A DNA stretch of 40,912 nt from Rhodospirillales bacterium (GCA_022822205.1 JAJECC010000132.1:1-40912), one strand, 5' to 3'; counted from the first letter of the stretch, positions 7,360 through 16,490 are shown. Notes: generated by a model not told the origin, from the sequence alone. Translations and numbers: made by a program.

Positions 7360-9006
7360 ATGGCTAACGTACTTGTCTGGACAGTGATTGTCCTGATCGC
7401 ACTGGTGATTCTCGTTGCCATCTTCGCGAAATTTTATCGGCGGGCCACGCAAGAGGTCAGTCTGGTGAAAACCGGGTTTGGCGGCCGCAAGGTCATCATG
7501 GACAAGGGAACGATCGCGATCCCGTGGTTCCATGAGGTCTCCAATGTGAATATGCAGACCCTTCGGCTGGAGGTGCAACGTGGCGGCGAGTCCGCGCTGA
7601 TCACCAAGGATCGGCTGAGAGTGGACATCGGCGCCGAATTCTACGTTTCGGTCGTGCCGAGCGCGGATGGCATTTCACGGGCGGCGCAGACCCTCGGCAA
7701 CCGCACATTCAATCCCGACCAATTGCGGGAGCTGATCGAGGGCAAATTGGTGGATTCACTCCGCTCCGTGGCCGCTCGCTTCACGATGGACGAACTGCAT
7801 GAAAACCGCAGCGTTTTCGTCTCCGAGGTTCGCGAGAGTCTTGCCGACTCGATGGCGAGCAACGGCCTCGAACTGGATTCCGTATCACTGACCGGTTTGG
7901 ACCAGACGCCCTTCTCGGCGCTGGACGACAATAACGCCTTCAACGCCGTCGGCATGCGCAAGCTCGCCGAAGTCATCGCGAAGTCGAAGAAAGAGCGCGC
8001 CGAAATAGATGCCGATGCCGAGGTGTCCGTGCGCCGCGCCGCCATGGAGGCGACCAAGCGGAAGCTGCAAATCGACCTCGAGGAGCAAGAGGCCGAGATC
8101 GCCCAGGTCGAGCAGATCGAGAGTATGCGGGCGAAACAGATCGCCGAGTTGGCCAAGCGCAAGGCGGACAGCGAACGTGATGCGGCCCAGGCCCGCATTG
8201 AGATGGAGAAGCAGATCCAGGCTGCCGATATCGCTCGTGAGCGCGCCATACGGGAAGCCGAAATCACCAACGAACGGGAGATCGCGCTGGCGAGTCAAGA
8301 GAGGGAAATCTCTCTCGCCGAAAAGTCGAAGGAACAAATCAAGGCCAAGGCGGCGGCGGATATGGCCAAAGCCGACGCGGTCAAGGCCGCCGAGGCGATT
8401 TCCACCGCCAAGGAACTTGCCGAGGCCGAGCGCCGCAAGGATGTGGCGCTGGTGGTTGCCGAGCAGGATGGCATGGTGGCCGGCAACCGGGTACGCATGT
8501 CGGCCACGGCCGAGCGGGATGCGGCATCCGACCGCGCGGCCGCCAGAATGGAGGAAGCCCGCGCCGATGCGGAGGCCGCGGCATTGCGGACGGCGGCCAA
8601 GAAAGAGCAAGTCCTAGCGGAGGCCGAGGGGCAGGAAGCCCTGGCCCAGGCGGCCAACGCCCTGAACGGCGACGCCATGTCGTTGAAGGTGGACATGGCG
8701 CGGCTGGACGCGTTGCCGAAAGTCGTCGCCGAAATGGTCAAGCCCGCGGAGCGGATCGATTCCATCAAGATCCACCACGTCACCGGTCTGAACCCGGGCG
8801 GCGGCGCCGGCGAGGGAGCCGCCGCAACCGGTGAAAAGCCGGTCGTCAACCAGGCCGTGGAATCCATTCTTGATATGGCGGTGCAACTCCCGGCCCTGAA
8901 GAAAATCGGCGAGGAGCTCGGTATCAGCGTCGACAGCGGACTTGCTGGCTTGTCCGACGAGTTATCGGAAAAGCGCGGCAAGAATAAATCCGGCTCGTCC
9001 AAATAG
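7360..9006 (+). CDS. Flotillin-like SPFH domain membrane protein (YqiK/FloT family)
   Basis: This 548-residue protein has one N-terminal membrane anchor (residues about 5-25, VLVWTVIVLIALVILVAIF), an SPFH/band-7 domain (about 30-200), and then a long Ala/Glu/Lys-rich coiled coil (about 205-440) with many EAE, AEA and KAD repeats, typical of flotillins. The C-terminal part (from about 450) is Gly-rich then charged. Flotillins oligomerise at the inner membrane and organise membrane domains; YqiK-type members are often paired with an NfeD-like protein, and none is visible here. It stands alone between the SDR gene and a convergent gene. The start is well supported by GAGGAAG. The function in this organism is not known. 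Confidence 0.85.
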   Translation: MANVLVWTVIVLIALVILVAIFAKFYRRATQEVSLVKTGFGGRKVIMDKGTIAIPWFHEVSNVNMQTLRLEVQRGGESALITKDRLRVDIGAEFYVSVVPSADGISRAAQTLGNRTFNPDQLRELIEGKLVDSLRSVAARFTMDELHENRSVFVSEVRESLADSMASNGLELDSVSLTGLDQTPFSALDDNNAFNAVGMRKLAEVIAKSKKERAEIDADAEVSVRRAAMEATKRKLQIDLEEQEAEIAQVEQIESMRAKQIAELAKRKADSERDAAQARIEMEKQIQAADIARERAIREAEITNEREIALASQEREISLAEKSKEQIKAKAAADMAKADAVKAAEAISTAKELAEAERRKDVALVVAEQDGMVAGNRVRMSATAERDAASDRAAARMEEARADAEAAALRTAAKKEQVLAEAEGQEALAQAANALNGDAMSLKVDMARLDALPKVVAEMVKPAERIDSIKIHHVTGLNPGGGAGEGAAATGEKPVVNQAVESILDMAVQLPALKKIGEELGISVDSGLAGLSDELSEKRGKNKSGSSK

Positions 9007-9025
9007 GAGTTTCACGCACCCAAGG

Positions 9026-9107
9026 AAAAAGGGCCGGCCGCCTCACAGCAAACTCGCCGTCGCGGATGTTTCCATCCGCTCGGGAACTGCTATGAGGCGA
9101 CCGGCCC
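9026..9107 (-). terminator. Large nested hairpin between convergent genes; intrinsic terminator for the minus-strand gene
   Basis: Arms 9031-9050 and 9088-9107 pair over 20 positions with two mismatches (GGGCCGG...AGCA against TGCT...CCGGCCC). A second perfect hairpin lies in its loop: GCGGATG (9062-9068), loop TTTC, CATCCGC (9073-9079). On the minus strand the outer stem is followed by TTTTT (complement of 9026-9030), the pattern of a Rho-independent terminator for the TctC-like gene. On the plus strand it may also slow transcription from the flotillin gene, but no T-run follows there. Confidence 0.75.
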
Positions 9108-9128
9108 CGTACCGAATTACGCGGCCTT

Positions 9129-10244
9129 CTATTTCTTCTTCTTCGGCTCAGGCTTGGCCTTGGCGTCGGAGGTGCCGAGCACCTGCTTCAGGTAGGCCAG
9201 GGCGGCCGGCGAAATTTTCTTGTAATTCTTGATGATGAAGCCGGTGTCGTCGCCGACCAGCGTGGTGCCGCGCATGCCCCAGGCCTTGACGAAGCCGTCG
9301 ATCACCCGGGGGTCGTTCCAGGTGTCGGCGTAGCCTTTCCGAAGATCGGCGACAACCTCGGCGGACAGGCCGGGAGGGCCGACGACCCAGTTGGACCAGC
9401 CGTTGTAGGTCGCATACCACCTGTAGGCTTCCCACTTGTCGCCCGACGGATCGGAGCCTTTGACCTTCTTGTAGTAGGCGGCAAGGGTGGGAACCCCGCT
9501 CTTGTCGAGATCGGGCGCCGGAATGAACTTGCCGTCGGCGCCGATTGCCGGATGGTAATAGAGGGCGTGGGCCGTGCCCTTCTTCAAGAGATCGTTCTTG
9601 TAGAAGGCGTAGTAGCCCGGCGCGCCGGTGGTCGCCGCGACGATTTCCTTGCGCATCAGCGCCGCCTTCAGCTTGGGCTGATTGCGATAGCCGGTGATGT
9701 GGGTGGTCGCCTTGCCCAGCAGGCCGAAACCCATCACCGTGTATACGTCGAGCGCGCCGCCGGGAATCCGTCCGCCGGCGTTGAACTTCGGTTGCGCCAT
9801 CAGATCGTCCCTGGACTTGATCCCGTTGCCGAGCGCCGAACTGGCGATGGTGACGAAGGGAACGCCGCCGGTGGTGCCGACAACCGAGAACTTCGCGGGA
9901 TCGTACTTGATGCCCCGAAGGCCGGTAATGATGCCGGAGTAGTTGAGGGGCCCCCACAACAGCGTGGTGCCGTCCTTGTTGCCGCGCTCATAGACGAAGT
10001 TGATGCCCCGCTGACCGCCGCCGCCGACGATATTCTTGACGATGACCTTCGGATTGCCGGGGATGTACTCGCCGAAGAACTGGGCGAACCGCCGCGCATT
10101 CCGGGTCAGGCCGCCGCCGGCCCCGGCGGGTACGATCATCTCAATGGTCTTGCCCTTTAAGGCCTGGGCGTCGGCAGGCGTCGTCGAGCCCGCCACGGCA
10201 ATCGTGCCGACGGCCGCCACGGCGGCCAGTGCTGTTCTGAACAT
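9129..10244 (-). CDS. Tripartite tricarboxylate transporter (TctC/Bug family) substrate-binding protein
   Basis: This 371-residue protein starts with a clear signal peptide (MFRTALAAVAAVGTIAVAG...PADAQA) and the family-typical mature start LKGKTIEMIVPAGAGGG. Gly-rich loops such as IVGGGGQRGINF and GPLNYSG fit the periplasmic Bug/TctC fold, which usually binds carboxylates. The C-terminus ends in EPKKKK. No TctA or TctB membrane subunit is present nearby, so it must share a transporter encoded elsewhere or act as a sensor-type receptor, as many expanded Bug proteins in proteobacteria may do. A good ribosome-binding site (GAGGGAGAT on the minus strand) precedes the ATG. It is closed by the strong terminator at 9026-9107. 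Confidence 0.85.
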   Translation of the reverse strand: MFRTALAAVAAVGTIAVAGSTTPADAQALKGKTIEMIVPAGAGGGLTRNARRFAQFFGEYIPGNPKVIVKNIVGGGGQRGINFVYERGNKDGTTLLWGPLNYSGIITGLRGIKYDPAKFSVVGTTGGVPFVTIASSALGNGIKSRDDLMAQPKFNAGGRIPGGALDVYTVMGFGLLGKATTHITGYRNQPKLKAALMRKEIVAATTGAPGYYAFYKNDLLKKGTAHALYYHPAIGADGKFIPAPDLDKSGVPTLAAYYKKVKGSDPSGDKWEAYRWYATYNGWSNWVVGPPGLSAEVVADLRKGYADTWNDPRVIDGFVKAWGMRGTTLVGDDTGFIIKNYKKISPAALAYLKQVLGTSDAKAKPEPKKKK

Positions 10245-10330
10245 TTCGATCTCCCTCTCGGTGCTGATTCAGAGTTTTCAATTACACCCGCAGTATGCAG
10301 GGATTCCGGTATTCGGGCAACGGAGCGCGC

Positions 10331-11209
10331 TCAGTTTGTCCGGTTTGCTTCGAGCCGGGACATATAGACGCCGGCGCCGATAATCAGGGCGGCGCCCATG
10401 GCGGTCCACAGGCCCGGGATTTCCGCGAACAGGACAAACCCGAAGAGCGCGCCCCAGACAAGGCGGACGTAGATCAACGGGGCCAGTATGGTGACGTCTC
10501 CCATCTTGAGGGCGCGTGTCAGGGTGGCGTTCCCCGCCGTTCCCAGGCCGCCCATCGCCGCCAGGGCAGCCAGTTCGACCAGGGACGGCCAGGTCCAGAC
10601 GAAGCTCGCCGCGATGAAGGTCAGCGGGGTGGAGAACAAGAGCGTCCCGGTAATCACGCCGGGTATGGGAAGCGTCCGCACCAGCACTTTCCCATTGAGG
10701 GACAGGGCGGCATATCCCACCGTCGAGAGAACGACCAGCGCCGCGCCCAAGGCCCGGAGGTCGGCGGTCTCTCCATCCTGAAAGACGGCAAGCAGACCGG
10801 CGTCCGGGCGGACGACCATAAGGGCGCCGGCCATCCCGGCGGCGACGGCGAGCCAGCGCTTGAACTGCGAGGGTTCGCCGAGGAATACCACCGCGCCGAT
10901 CGCCAGAAAGAAGCCCTGGGTCATGCTCAGCGTGACGGCGGCCGCCAGGGTGGCAAAAACGATGCCGAAATAGAACAACGTCTGCGCGCCTGCCTGAACG
11001 ATGCCGCGTATGAGGAATATGGGCGCCCGCCGCATAGTCAGGCTCCCCGATCCGTTCCTGAAAAAGAACGGCAGCACCACGGCCAGCCCGAACAGGTTTC
11101 GGAAGAACACCATCTCCAGCGGATGAATGGAATCGGCCAGCCATTTGATGATGGCCGCCATCCCGGCGTAGCAGGCCCCGGAAACAACCATCAGGAGGAC
11201 CGCCTGCAT
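10331..11209 (-). CDS. DMT-superfamily (EamA) transporter
   Basis: This 292-residue membrane protein has ten predicted spans arranged as two EamA repeats; the first starts with MQAVLLMVVSGACYAGMAAIIKW and the segment EMVFFRNLFGL, and the second ends in GAALIIGAGVYMSRLEANRTN. The start at 11209 is preferred because an upstream in-frame start at 11287 would sit inside mrp and add a basic, non-membrane tail. It begins 11 bases after the mrp stop, so it is probably cotranscribed. Family members export amino acids, nucleobases or other metabolites; no substrate can be given. Confidence 0.85.
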   Translation of the reverse strand: MQAVLLMVVSGACYAGMAAIIKWLADSIHPLEMVFFRNLFGLAVVLPFFFRNGSGSLTMRRAPIFLIRGIVQAGAQTLFYFGIVFATLAAAVTLSMTQGFFLAIGAVVFLGEPSQFKRWLAVAAGMAGALMVVRPDAGLLAVFQDGETADLRALGAALVVLSTVGYAALSLNGKVLVRTLPIPGVITGTLLFSTPLTFIAASFVWTWPSLVELAALAAMGGLGTAGNATLTRALKMGDVTILAPLIYVRLVWGALFGFVLFAEIPGLWTAMGAALIIGAGVYMSRLEANRTN

Positions 11210-11220
11210 GGGCTCGGGGG

Positions 11221-12360
11221 CTATTGCATGACGATGCGCGGGGCGCTCGCCTCTTGGCTGGATTTGACGGCCGCGATTGCCGCCCAAACCTGGGCCGCGA
11301 TGTCGCGATAGGCCCGGCTGTGAGGCGACTCCGGCGACGAGGCGACAATCGGATCACCGCCGTCCGAGGTCTCGCGAATTGCCATATCGAGGGGAATTTC
11401 CCCCAGGAACGCCGCGCCCAGTTTCCCGGCTTCGGCCCGCGCACCCCCGTGACTGAAAATATCCGAACGCTCTCCGCAATGGGGGCAGACGAAATAGCTC
11501 ATGTTCTCGATGATGCCGAGCACGGGCACGTTGACTTTCTCGAACATCCCAAGACCCTTCCGGGCGTCGAGCAGCGCGATGTCCTGGGGCGTCGAGACGA
11601 CGACGGCGCCGGTGAGCGGCACCCGCTGCGCCATCGAAAGATGAATGTCGCCGGTGCCGGGCGGCAGATCGACGACCAGGGCATCCAACTCGCCCCAAGC
11701 CACATCGCGCAGCAATTGCTCGAGCGCGCCGGTCGCCATCGGTCCCCGCCAGATGATCGGGGTCTCCTCGTCGACCAGGAACCCCATCGACATGCACTTG
11801 ATACCGTGATTTTCCATCGGCGCGACCATTTGGCCGCCGTCGTCGCTTGCCGTTATGTCGGGCTTGCCCGAAATGCCCAGCATGCGGGGGATGGAGGGCC
11901 CGTAAACGTCGGCATCCAGGACACCGACCCTGCGGCCGCCGCCGGCCATGGCGAGGGCCAAATTCACCGCGGTCGTCGATTTTCCCACGCCGCCTTTTCC
12001 CGAGGCCACGGCGATGATCGCATCGATACCCGGCAGTTCGAGACCGCCTTGCCCCTGTTGGCCCGGTTGTCCCTGTTGCGCCGGTTGCTGGGATTGCGGC
12101 GGCGGGGCGGCGCGTTCCGCGGTCAGTACCGCGGTCACCGTCAGGACCCCCGGCAAGGCATGAACGGCTTTTTCGGCGGCGGCCCGCAGGGGCTCCAACG
12201 CCTTGCCCCGCGCCGGATCGACCTCGATCCCGAAGGCCACATGGCCATCCTTGATCTGGATTCCGGCGACCATGCCGAGGGCGACGATGCTTTGGCCGCG
12301 GTCGGGATCTTCAACGTTTTCGAGCGCCGACAGGATGGTCTCGCGGGTAATTTCAGCCAT
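11221..12360 (-). CDS. mrp: Mrp/ApbC/NBP35-family iron-sulfur cluster carrier ATPase
   Basis: This 379-residue protein has an N-terminal MIP18/DUF59 domain (residues 1-80, start MAEITRETILSALENVEDPD), a Gln/Pro-rich linker (about 86-107), and a P-loop NTPase domain with the deviant Walker A VASGKGGVGKST (119-130), DADVYGPS (149-156), WRGPM, and DLPPGTGD (231-238). The CPHC motif at 292-295 is the dimer-bridging Fe-S ligand of ApbC proteins. It binds and hands on 4Fe-4S clusters in the cytoplasm. It is divergent from hflK, an arrangement common in alphaproteobacteria, and leads a short minus-strand unit with the DMT transporter. Confidence 0.95.
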   Translation of the reverse strand: MAEITRETILSALENVEDPDRGQSIVALGMVAGIQIKDGHVAFGIEVDPARGKALEPLRAAAEKAVHALPGVLTVTAVLTAERAAPPPQSQQPAQQGQPGQQGQGGLELPGIDAIIAVASGKGGVGKSTTAVNLALAMAGGGRRVGVLDADVYGPSIPRMLGISGKPDITASDDGGQMVAPMENHGIKCMSMGFLVDEETPIIWRGPMATGALEQLLRDVAWGELDALVVDLPPGTGDIHLSMAQRVPLTGAVVVSTPQDIALLDARKGLGMFEKVNVPVLGIIENMSYFVCPHCGERSDIFSHGGARAEAGKLGAAFLGEIPLDMAIRETSDGGDPIVASSPESPHSRAYRDIAAQVWAAIAAVKSSQEASAPRIVMQ

Positions 12361-12430
12361 GGAACCTCCCGGCCTCCAACGATTTCGCGATCAAGGGCGC
12401 CGCCGCCGGGGAAGTTAGCCCCGGATTCCG

Positions 12431-12459
12431 TTGCGCACCCCGACTAGCTGTCATATAAG
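12431..12459 (+). promoter_or_regulatory. Candidate sigma-70-type promoter for hflKC
   Basis: TTGCGC (12431-12436), 17-base spacer, TATAAG (12454-12459). It lies in the 171-base gap between divergent mrp and hflK, about 72 bases before the hflK ATG. Alphaproteobacterial -35 boxes often keep only the TTG. Confidence 0.5.
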
Positions 12460-12531
12460 GCACACAAAGCCGAGACGCAAAGCCGATCAACATGCGCCTG
12501 TTTGGCGCGATCTAGGAGAGGGCGAAATCCC

Positions 12532-13674
12532 ATGAATTCGAATACGCAGCGCGGCGGCCCCTGGGGCGGCGGCGGAGGTGGCGGCGGCGGCCCCTGGGGC
12601 GGCGGTGGCGGCGGCGGTCCGAGAGCGCCTCAACCGCCGGACATCGAGGAAATGCTGCGCCGTGGCCAGGACCGGTTCAAGAAGTTCATGCCGGGCGGCG
12701 TCGGCGGCGTGCGCCGGCTCGTCATGTTGGTGCTGGCGGCACTCGTTGTTTGGCTGCTGACCGGCATCTATACCGTCGATACGGATGAAGAGGGCGTCGT
12801 CCTTCTGTTCGGCGAGTGGGTCGACCGCAAGCCGTCGGGACTTCACTGGTGGTTCCCGGCGCCCATCGGTCAGGTGATCACGCCCAAGGTGACCCGCCAG
12901 AACCGTACCGACATCGGATTCCGCGGCACGGGCGAGTCCGGCGTCGGCGGCTCGACCCGCGACGTGCCGGAAGAAAGCCTGATGATCACATCGGATCAGA
13001 ACATCACCGATGCCGACTTTACGGTGTTCTGGCTGATCAAGGATTCCGGTCAGTACCTGTTCAATATCCGCGATCCGGAGGGGACGGTGAAGGCCGTGGC
13101 CGAAAGCGCGATGCGTGAGGCCGTCGGACAGACCTCGCTGCAGGATACCCTGACCGGCCAACGTCAACAGATCGCCATCCGCGCGTCCGAACTGATGCAG
13201 TCGGTGCTCGATTCCTATAATTCCGGCATTTCCGTCGAACGCGTCCAGTTCCTGCGGGTTGACCCGCCGAACCAGGTGATCGACGCCTTCAACGAAGTGC
13301 AGCGGGCGCGGCAGGACAAGGAACGGCTTCAGAACGAGGCCCTGGCTTACAAGAACCGCATCGTCCCCACGGCTCGCGGCGAGGCCTCCAAGATGATCGA
13401 GGAAGCCAACGCCTACAAGGAACGGCTGATCAAGGAAGCCGAAGGCGAGGCGCAGCGGTTTCTGTCGGTCTATGAGGCCTACAAGGAAAATCGCGAGGTG
13501 ACCCGCCAGGGTCTGTTCCTGGAACGGATGCAGGAAATCATGCAGGACACGGACAAGGTCATCCTGGACAGCCCAAGCGGCGGAACCGGTGTCGTCCCGT
13601 TCCTGCCGTTGCCTGAAATTCAGCGGCGGTCGCGCGCCGCCGCCGATGACGATGATGAGTCAGGGAGTAACTAG
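12532..13674 (+). CDS. hflK: Protease modulator HflK (SPFH family)
   Basis: This 380-residue protein has a Gly-rich cytoplasmic N-terminus containing two copies of PW followed by a run of glycines (residues 10-29), a membrane anchor near residues 62-80 (LVMLVLAALVVWLLTGIY), and the periplasmic SPFH domain starting at TVDTDEEGVVLLFGEWVDRKPSGLHW. A helical region rich in EANAYKERLIKEAEGEAQR follows (about 285-320). HflK and HflC form a large membrane cage around the FtsH protease. ATG at 12532 is preferred over TTG at 12502 because AGGAGAGG (12514-12521) is correctly placed and known HflK proteins begin just before the Gly-rich segment. hflC starts three bases after the stop. Confidence 0.95.
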   Translation: MNSNTQRGGPWGGGGGGGGGPWGGGGGGGPRAPQPPDIEEMLRRGQDRFKKFMPGGVGGVRRLVMLVLAALVVWLLTGIYTVDTDEEGVVLLFGEWVDRKPSGLHWWFPAPIGQVITPKVTRQNRTDIGFRGTGESGVGGSTRDVPEESLMITSDQNITDADFTVFWLIKDSGQYLFNIRDPEGTVKAVAESAMREAVGQTSLQDTLTGQRQQIAIRASELMQSVLDSYNSGISVERVQFLRVDPPNQVIDAFNEVQRARQDKERLQNEALAYKNRIVPTARGEASKMIEEANAYKERLIKEAEGEAQRFLSVYEAYKENREVTRQGLFLERMQEIMQDTDKVILDSPSGGTGVVPFLPLPEIQRRSRAAADDDDESGSN

Positions 13675-13677
13675 CCG

Positions 13678-14562
13678 ATGAGGAACCTCACACTTGCCAT
13701 TGTCGGCATTCTCGTCGTGGCGCTCGGGGTCTTGGCCTTCAGCGCCCTGTTTACGGTCAATCAGGCGCAACAGGCGATCGTACTCCAATTCGGCGAGCCC
13801 CGCCGGGTGATCAAGGACCCGGGTCTCAACTGGAAACTGCCGTTCATTCAGAACGTGGTTTTCTTCGACAAACGGGTATTGGAATTGGATCCGCCGCCGG
13901 AGCAGGTGCTGCTGTCGGATCAGAAACGGATCAACGTCAACGCCTTCGCCCGGTATCGAATTCTCGATCCGCTCATATTCTTCCAGGCGGTCCGGGATGA
14001 GTTCCGTCTCCGCGACCGGTTGGGCAAGACCTTGAACTCCGGTGTCCGTGACGTGCTTGCGCTGCATCCGCTGACCGACCTTTTGTCCGAAAAGCGGGGC
14101 ACGATCATGAACGACATCGACGAGCGCATGAAGGCGGCGGCCGGCGATTTCGGAATCGAGATCGTCGACGTCCGGATCGGCCGGACCGACCTGCCCGAAG
14201 AGATTTCCAACAACGTTTATGACCGGATGCGGTCCGAACGGCTCCAGGAGGCGAACAAGGATCGTGCCGAAGGCCAGGAGATCAACCTGCGAATTCGCGC
14301 CGAGGCCGACCGCGAGCGGACGGTCATTTTGGCCGATGCCGATCGGCAGTCCCAGATTCTTCGCGGTGAGGGGGAAGGGACCGCGCGCGCGACCAAGAAC
14401 CGCGCCTTCGGCCAGGATGCCGATTTCTACGAGTTCTATCGGAGCCTGGAAGCCTATGGGACCTCGTTCGGGGAAGGGACGTCGCTGGTGTTGAGCCCGG
14501 ATTCCGACTTCTTCCGGTTCTTCGGCAATATCGACGGGTCGGCGAACCGGAAATCGGAATAA
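13678..14562 (+). CDS. hflC: Protease modulator HflC (SPFH family)
   Basis: This 294-residue protein has an N-terminal signal anchor (residues 5-26) and an SPFH domain that begins FTVNQAQQAIVLQFGEPRRVIKDPGLNWKLPF, the standard HflC pattern. The segment VDVRIGRTDLPEEISNNVYDRMRSER and the DRERTVILADADRQSQ helical part complete the fold. It partners HflK in regulating FtsH. The gene lies three bases after hflK and 18 before the DUF2065 gene, all plus strand, so they form one operon. Confidence 0.95.
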   Translation: MRNLTLAIVGILVVALGVLAFSALFTVNQAQQAIVLQFGEPRRVIKDPGLNWKLPFIQNVVFFDKRVLELDPPPEQVLLSDQKRINVNAFARYRILDPLIFFQAVRDEFRLRDRLGKTLNSGVRDVLALHPLTDLLSEKRGTIMNDIDERMKAAAGDFGIEIVDVRIGRTDLPEEISNNVYDRMRSERLQEANKDRAEGQEINLRIRAEADRERTVILADADRQSQILRGEGEGTARATKNRAFGQDADFYEFYRSLEAYGTSFGEGTSLVLSPDSDFFRFFGNIDGSANRKSE

Positions 14563-14580
14563 GGCCCGGGCGGAGAGCGA

Positions 14581-14766
14581 TTGACCGAGCTTTTCACGGC
14601 TCTTGCGCTGGCATTGGTGATCGAAGGCGCGCTCTATGCGTTGTTTCCCGAGGCCATGCAGCGTTTCATCCGTCAGATGATGGAAGCGCCGCCCGGTCTG
14701 TTGAGGATTGCCGGCGCAATCGCCGTCGTGGCGGGACTCGGCGTGATCTGGCTCCTCAGGCAATGA
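14581..14766 (+). CDS. DUF2065 family small membrane protein
   Basis: This 61-residue protein starts at TTG, with GGAGAG at 14572-14577 as ribosome-binding site. It has two hydrophobic segments (about residues 3-22 and 38-57) joined by a short loop FPEAMQRFIRQMMEAPPGLLR, the usual form of DUF2065 proteins. The gene is commonly found next to hflKC, as here, which suggests a role near the HflKC-FtsH complex, but no function is established. Confidence 0.85.
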   Translation: MTELFTALALALVIEGALYALFPEAMQRFIRQMMEAPPGLLRIAGAIAVVAGLGVIWLLRQ

Positions 14767-14890
14767 GGTTCACGCTAATTTGACGCCATGGGAGCGCCGG
14801 AAATGCGTGACTTATGCCGTTAAACCGCCACATTTGGGTGGGACGATCCGTTGTCGGTCAGGGCCGGGTCAATCCTGGATTGGCGAGAGA

Positions 14891-14918
14891 TTGACGGCGG
14901 CCCCGAGCGGGTTATTTT
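14891..14918 (+). promoter_or_regulatory. Candidate promoter for the Do-type protease
   Basis: TTGACG (14891-14896), 16-base spacer, TATTTT (14913-14918), 34 bases before the ATG at 14953. The 186-base gap between the DUF2065 gene and the protease gene suggests separate control of the protease in addition to read-through from hflKC. Confidence 0.5.
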
Positions 14919-14952
14919 GTGGGTATTCGGTTCCGGAGGCGGTAGAAATTTG

Positions 14953-16452
14953 ATGGCGAAAATGTACCGGGCGCGGGCGCGCGCCGACGCATCGGCTCCA
15001 ATTATCTGGCTGGTTGCGGCCCTTGTCGCGACGATGATCGCGATGACGGCCCTTGCGCCCCGTGCCGACGCCCGGGCCGCGCCGGAGAGCTTTGCCGACC
15101 TCGTTCAGAAGCTGCTGCCCTCGGTGGTGAACATTTCCTCCACGGCGGTGGTCGGCCGTGGGCGGGGCGGCCAGCGGGATCTGCCGCGATTCCCCGAAGG
15201 ATTGCCTTTCGAAGACCAATTCCGCGAGTACTTCAACCGCAACCGGCCGCCACAGCCACAGCGCCGCTCCACGTCGTTGGGCTCCGGCTTCATCATCGAC
15301 GCGGCGGGGGTCATCGTGACCAACAATCACGTCATTGAAGACGCCGATGAAATTACCGTCACATTGCACGACAACCGGACCCTGAAGGCGGAAGTCGTCG
15401 GCCGCGACCCGAAGACCGACCTGGCCGTTTTGAAGGTTGAATCCGCCCGGGATCTGCCGGCGGTGCCGTTTGGCGATAGCGACGCGATCCGGGTGGGAGA
15501 CTGGGTGGTCGCGATCGGCAATCCCTTCGGTCTCGGCGGCACCGTGACCGCGGGTATCGTCTCCGCGCGGGGCCGCAATATAAATACCGGCCCTTACGAC
15601 GACTTCATCCAAACCGACGCCTCCATCAACGTGGGGAACTCCGGCGGCCCGTTGTTCAACATGGCCGGCGACGTGGTCGGAATCAATACGGCCATCTTTT
15701 CGCAGTCCGGCACCAGTGTCGGGATCGGATTCGCTATTCCGGCGGCCGCCGCCCAGCCGGTGATCGGCCAGCTCCGTCAGTATGGCCGCACCCGCCGCGG
15801 CTGGCTCGGCGTCCGCATTCAGCCGGTGACCGAGGAAATCGCCGAGAGTCTTGGATTGGACGGGGCGTCCGGCGCACTGGTCGCCAGCGTCACCGAGGGA
15901 AGTCCGGCGGAAGCCGGCGAGATCGAAGCCGGCGATGTCATCCTGAAGTTCGCCGGCCGCGATGTGGACGAAATGCGCAAGCTGCCCAGGATCGTCGCCG
16001 AGACCGAAATCGACAAGGCCGTCCCCGTCGAGGTGTGGCGGGACGGCAAGAAGATTACCAAGACCGTGACGGTCGGAGAGCTCGATGAGGGCAACAATGA
16101 GGTCGCCGCCGCGGACCCGGCCCAGGATACCGGTGAAATCGGCGATCACTCGGTCGCCGAGCTCGGCCTCGTCCTGTCCCGGATCAACGGGGCGGCGCGC
16201 AAGAAATTCAGTCTCAAGAACGATACCCGCGGCGTCGTGGTCGTCGGTGTCGAACCCAACGGCGCGGCCGCCGAAAAGAACCTGCGGGCCGGCGATGTGA
16301 TCGTCGAGGTCAGCCAGGACGAGGTGCGCGCGCCCGAGGACGTGGACCGGAAGATCAGGGAAGCGAAAGAGGCCGGCCGGAAGTCGCTGCTTCTTCTGGT
16401 CGAGGGCCAGAGCGGTCTGAGGTTCGTCGCCCTGCGTATCGGCGAGAGCTGA
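14953..16452 (+). CDS. degP: Do family periplasmic serine endopeptidase (DegP/DegQ-like)
   Basis: This 499-residue protein has a long N-terminus with a signal sequence (hydrophobic segment about residues 16-35, then APRADARA), a trypsin-like domain with the triad His126 (TNNHVI), Asp156 (KTDLAV) and Ser230 (GNSGGP), and two PDZ domains (about 280-380 and 410-495). It degrades or chaperones misfolded periplasmic proteins. ATG at 14953 is chosen because GGAGGCGG lies at 14935-14942; the longer reading from TTG at 14851 adds 34 residues with no signal-peptide character. DegP and DegQ types cannot be separated here; an RDLPRFPEG loop follows the first strands. Confidence 0.92.
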   Translation: MAKMYRARARADASAPIIWLVAALVATMIAMTALAPRADARAAPESFADLVQKLLPSVVNISSTAVVGRGRGGQRDLPRFPEGLPFEDQFREYFNRNRPPQPQRRSTSLGSGFIIDAAGVIVTNNHVIEDADEITVTLHDNRTLKAEVVGRDPKTDLAVLKVESARDLPAVPFGDSDAIRVGDWVVAIGNPFGLGGTVTAGIVSARGRNINTGPYDDFIQTDASINVGNSGGPLFNMAGDVVGINTAIFSQSGTSVGIGFAIPAAAAQPVIGQLRQYGRTRRGWLGVRIQPVTEEIAESLGLDGASGALVASVTEGSPAEAGEIEAGDVILKFAGRDVDEMRKLPRIVAETEIDKAVPVEVWRDGKKITKTVTVGELDEGNNEVAAADPAQDTGEIGDHSVAELGLVLSRINGAARKKFSLKNDTRGVVVVGVEPNGAAAEKNLRAGDVIVEVSQDEVRAPEDVDRKIREAKEAGRKSLLLLVEGQSGLRFVALRIGES

Positions 16453-16490
16453 GCCTCCCGTTTCCGGTGAAATTACCGTAGGAACCCAAC

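Noticed and set aside
12502..12531. TTG start for HflK
   Set aside because: It would place the ribosome-binding site AGGAGAGG inside the coding region; ATG at 12532 is well placed.
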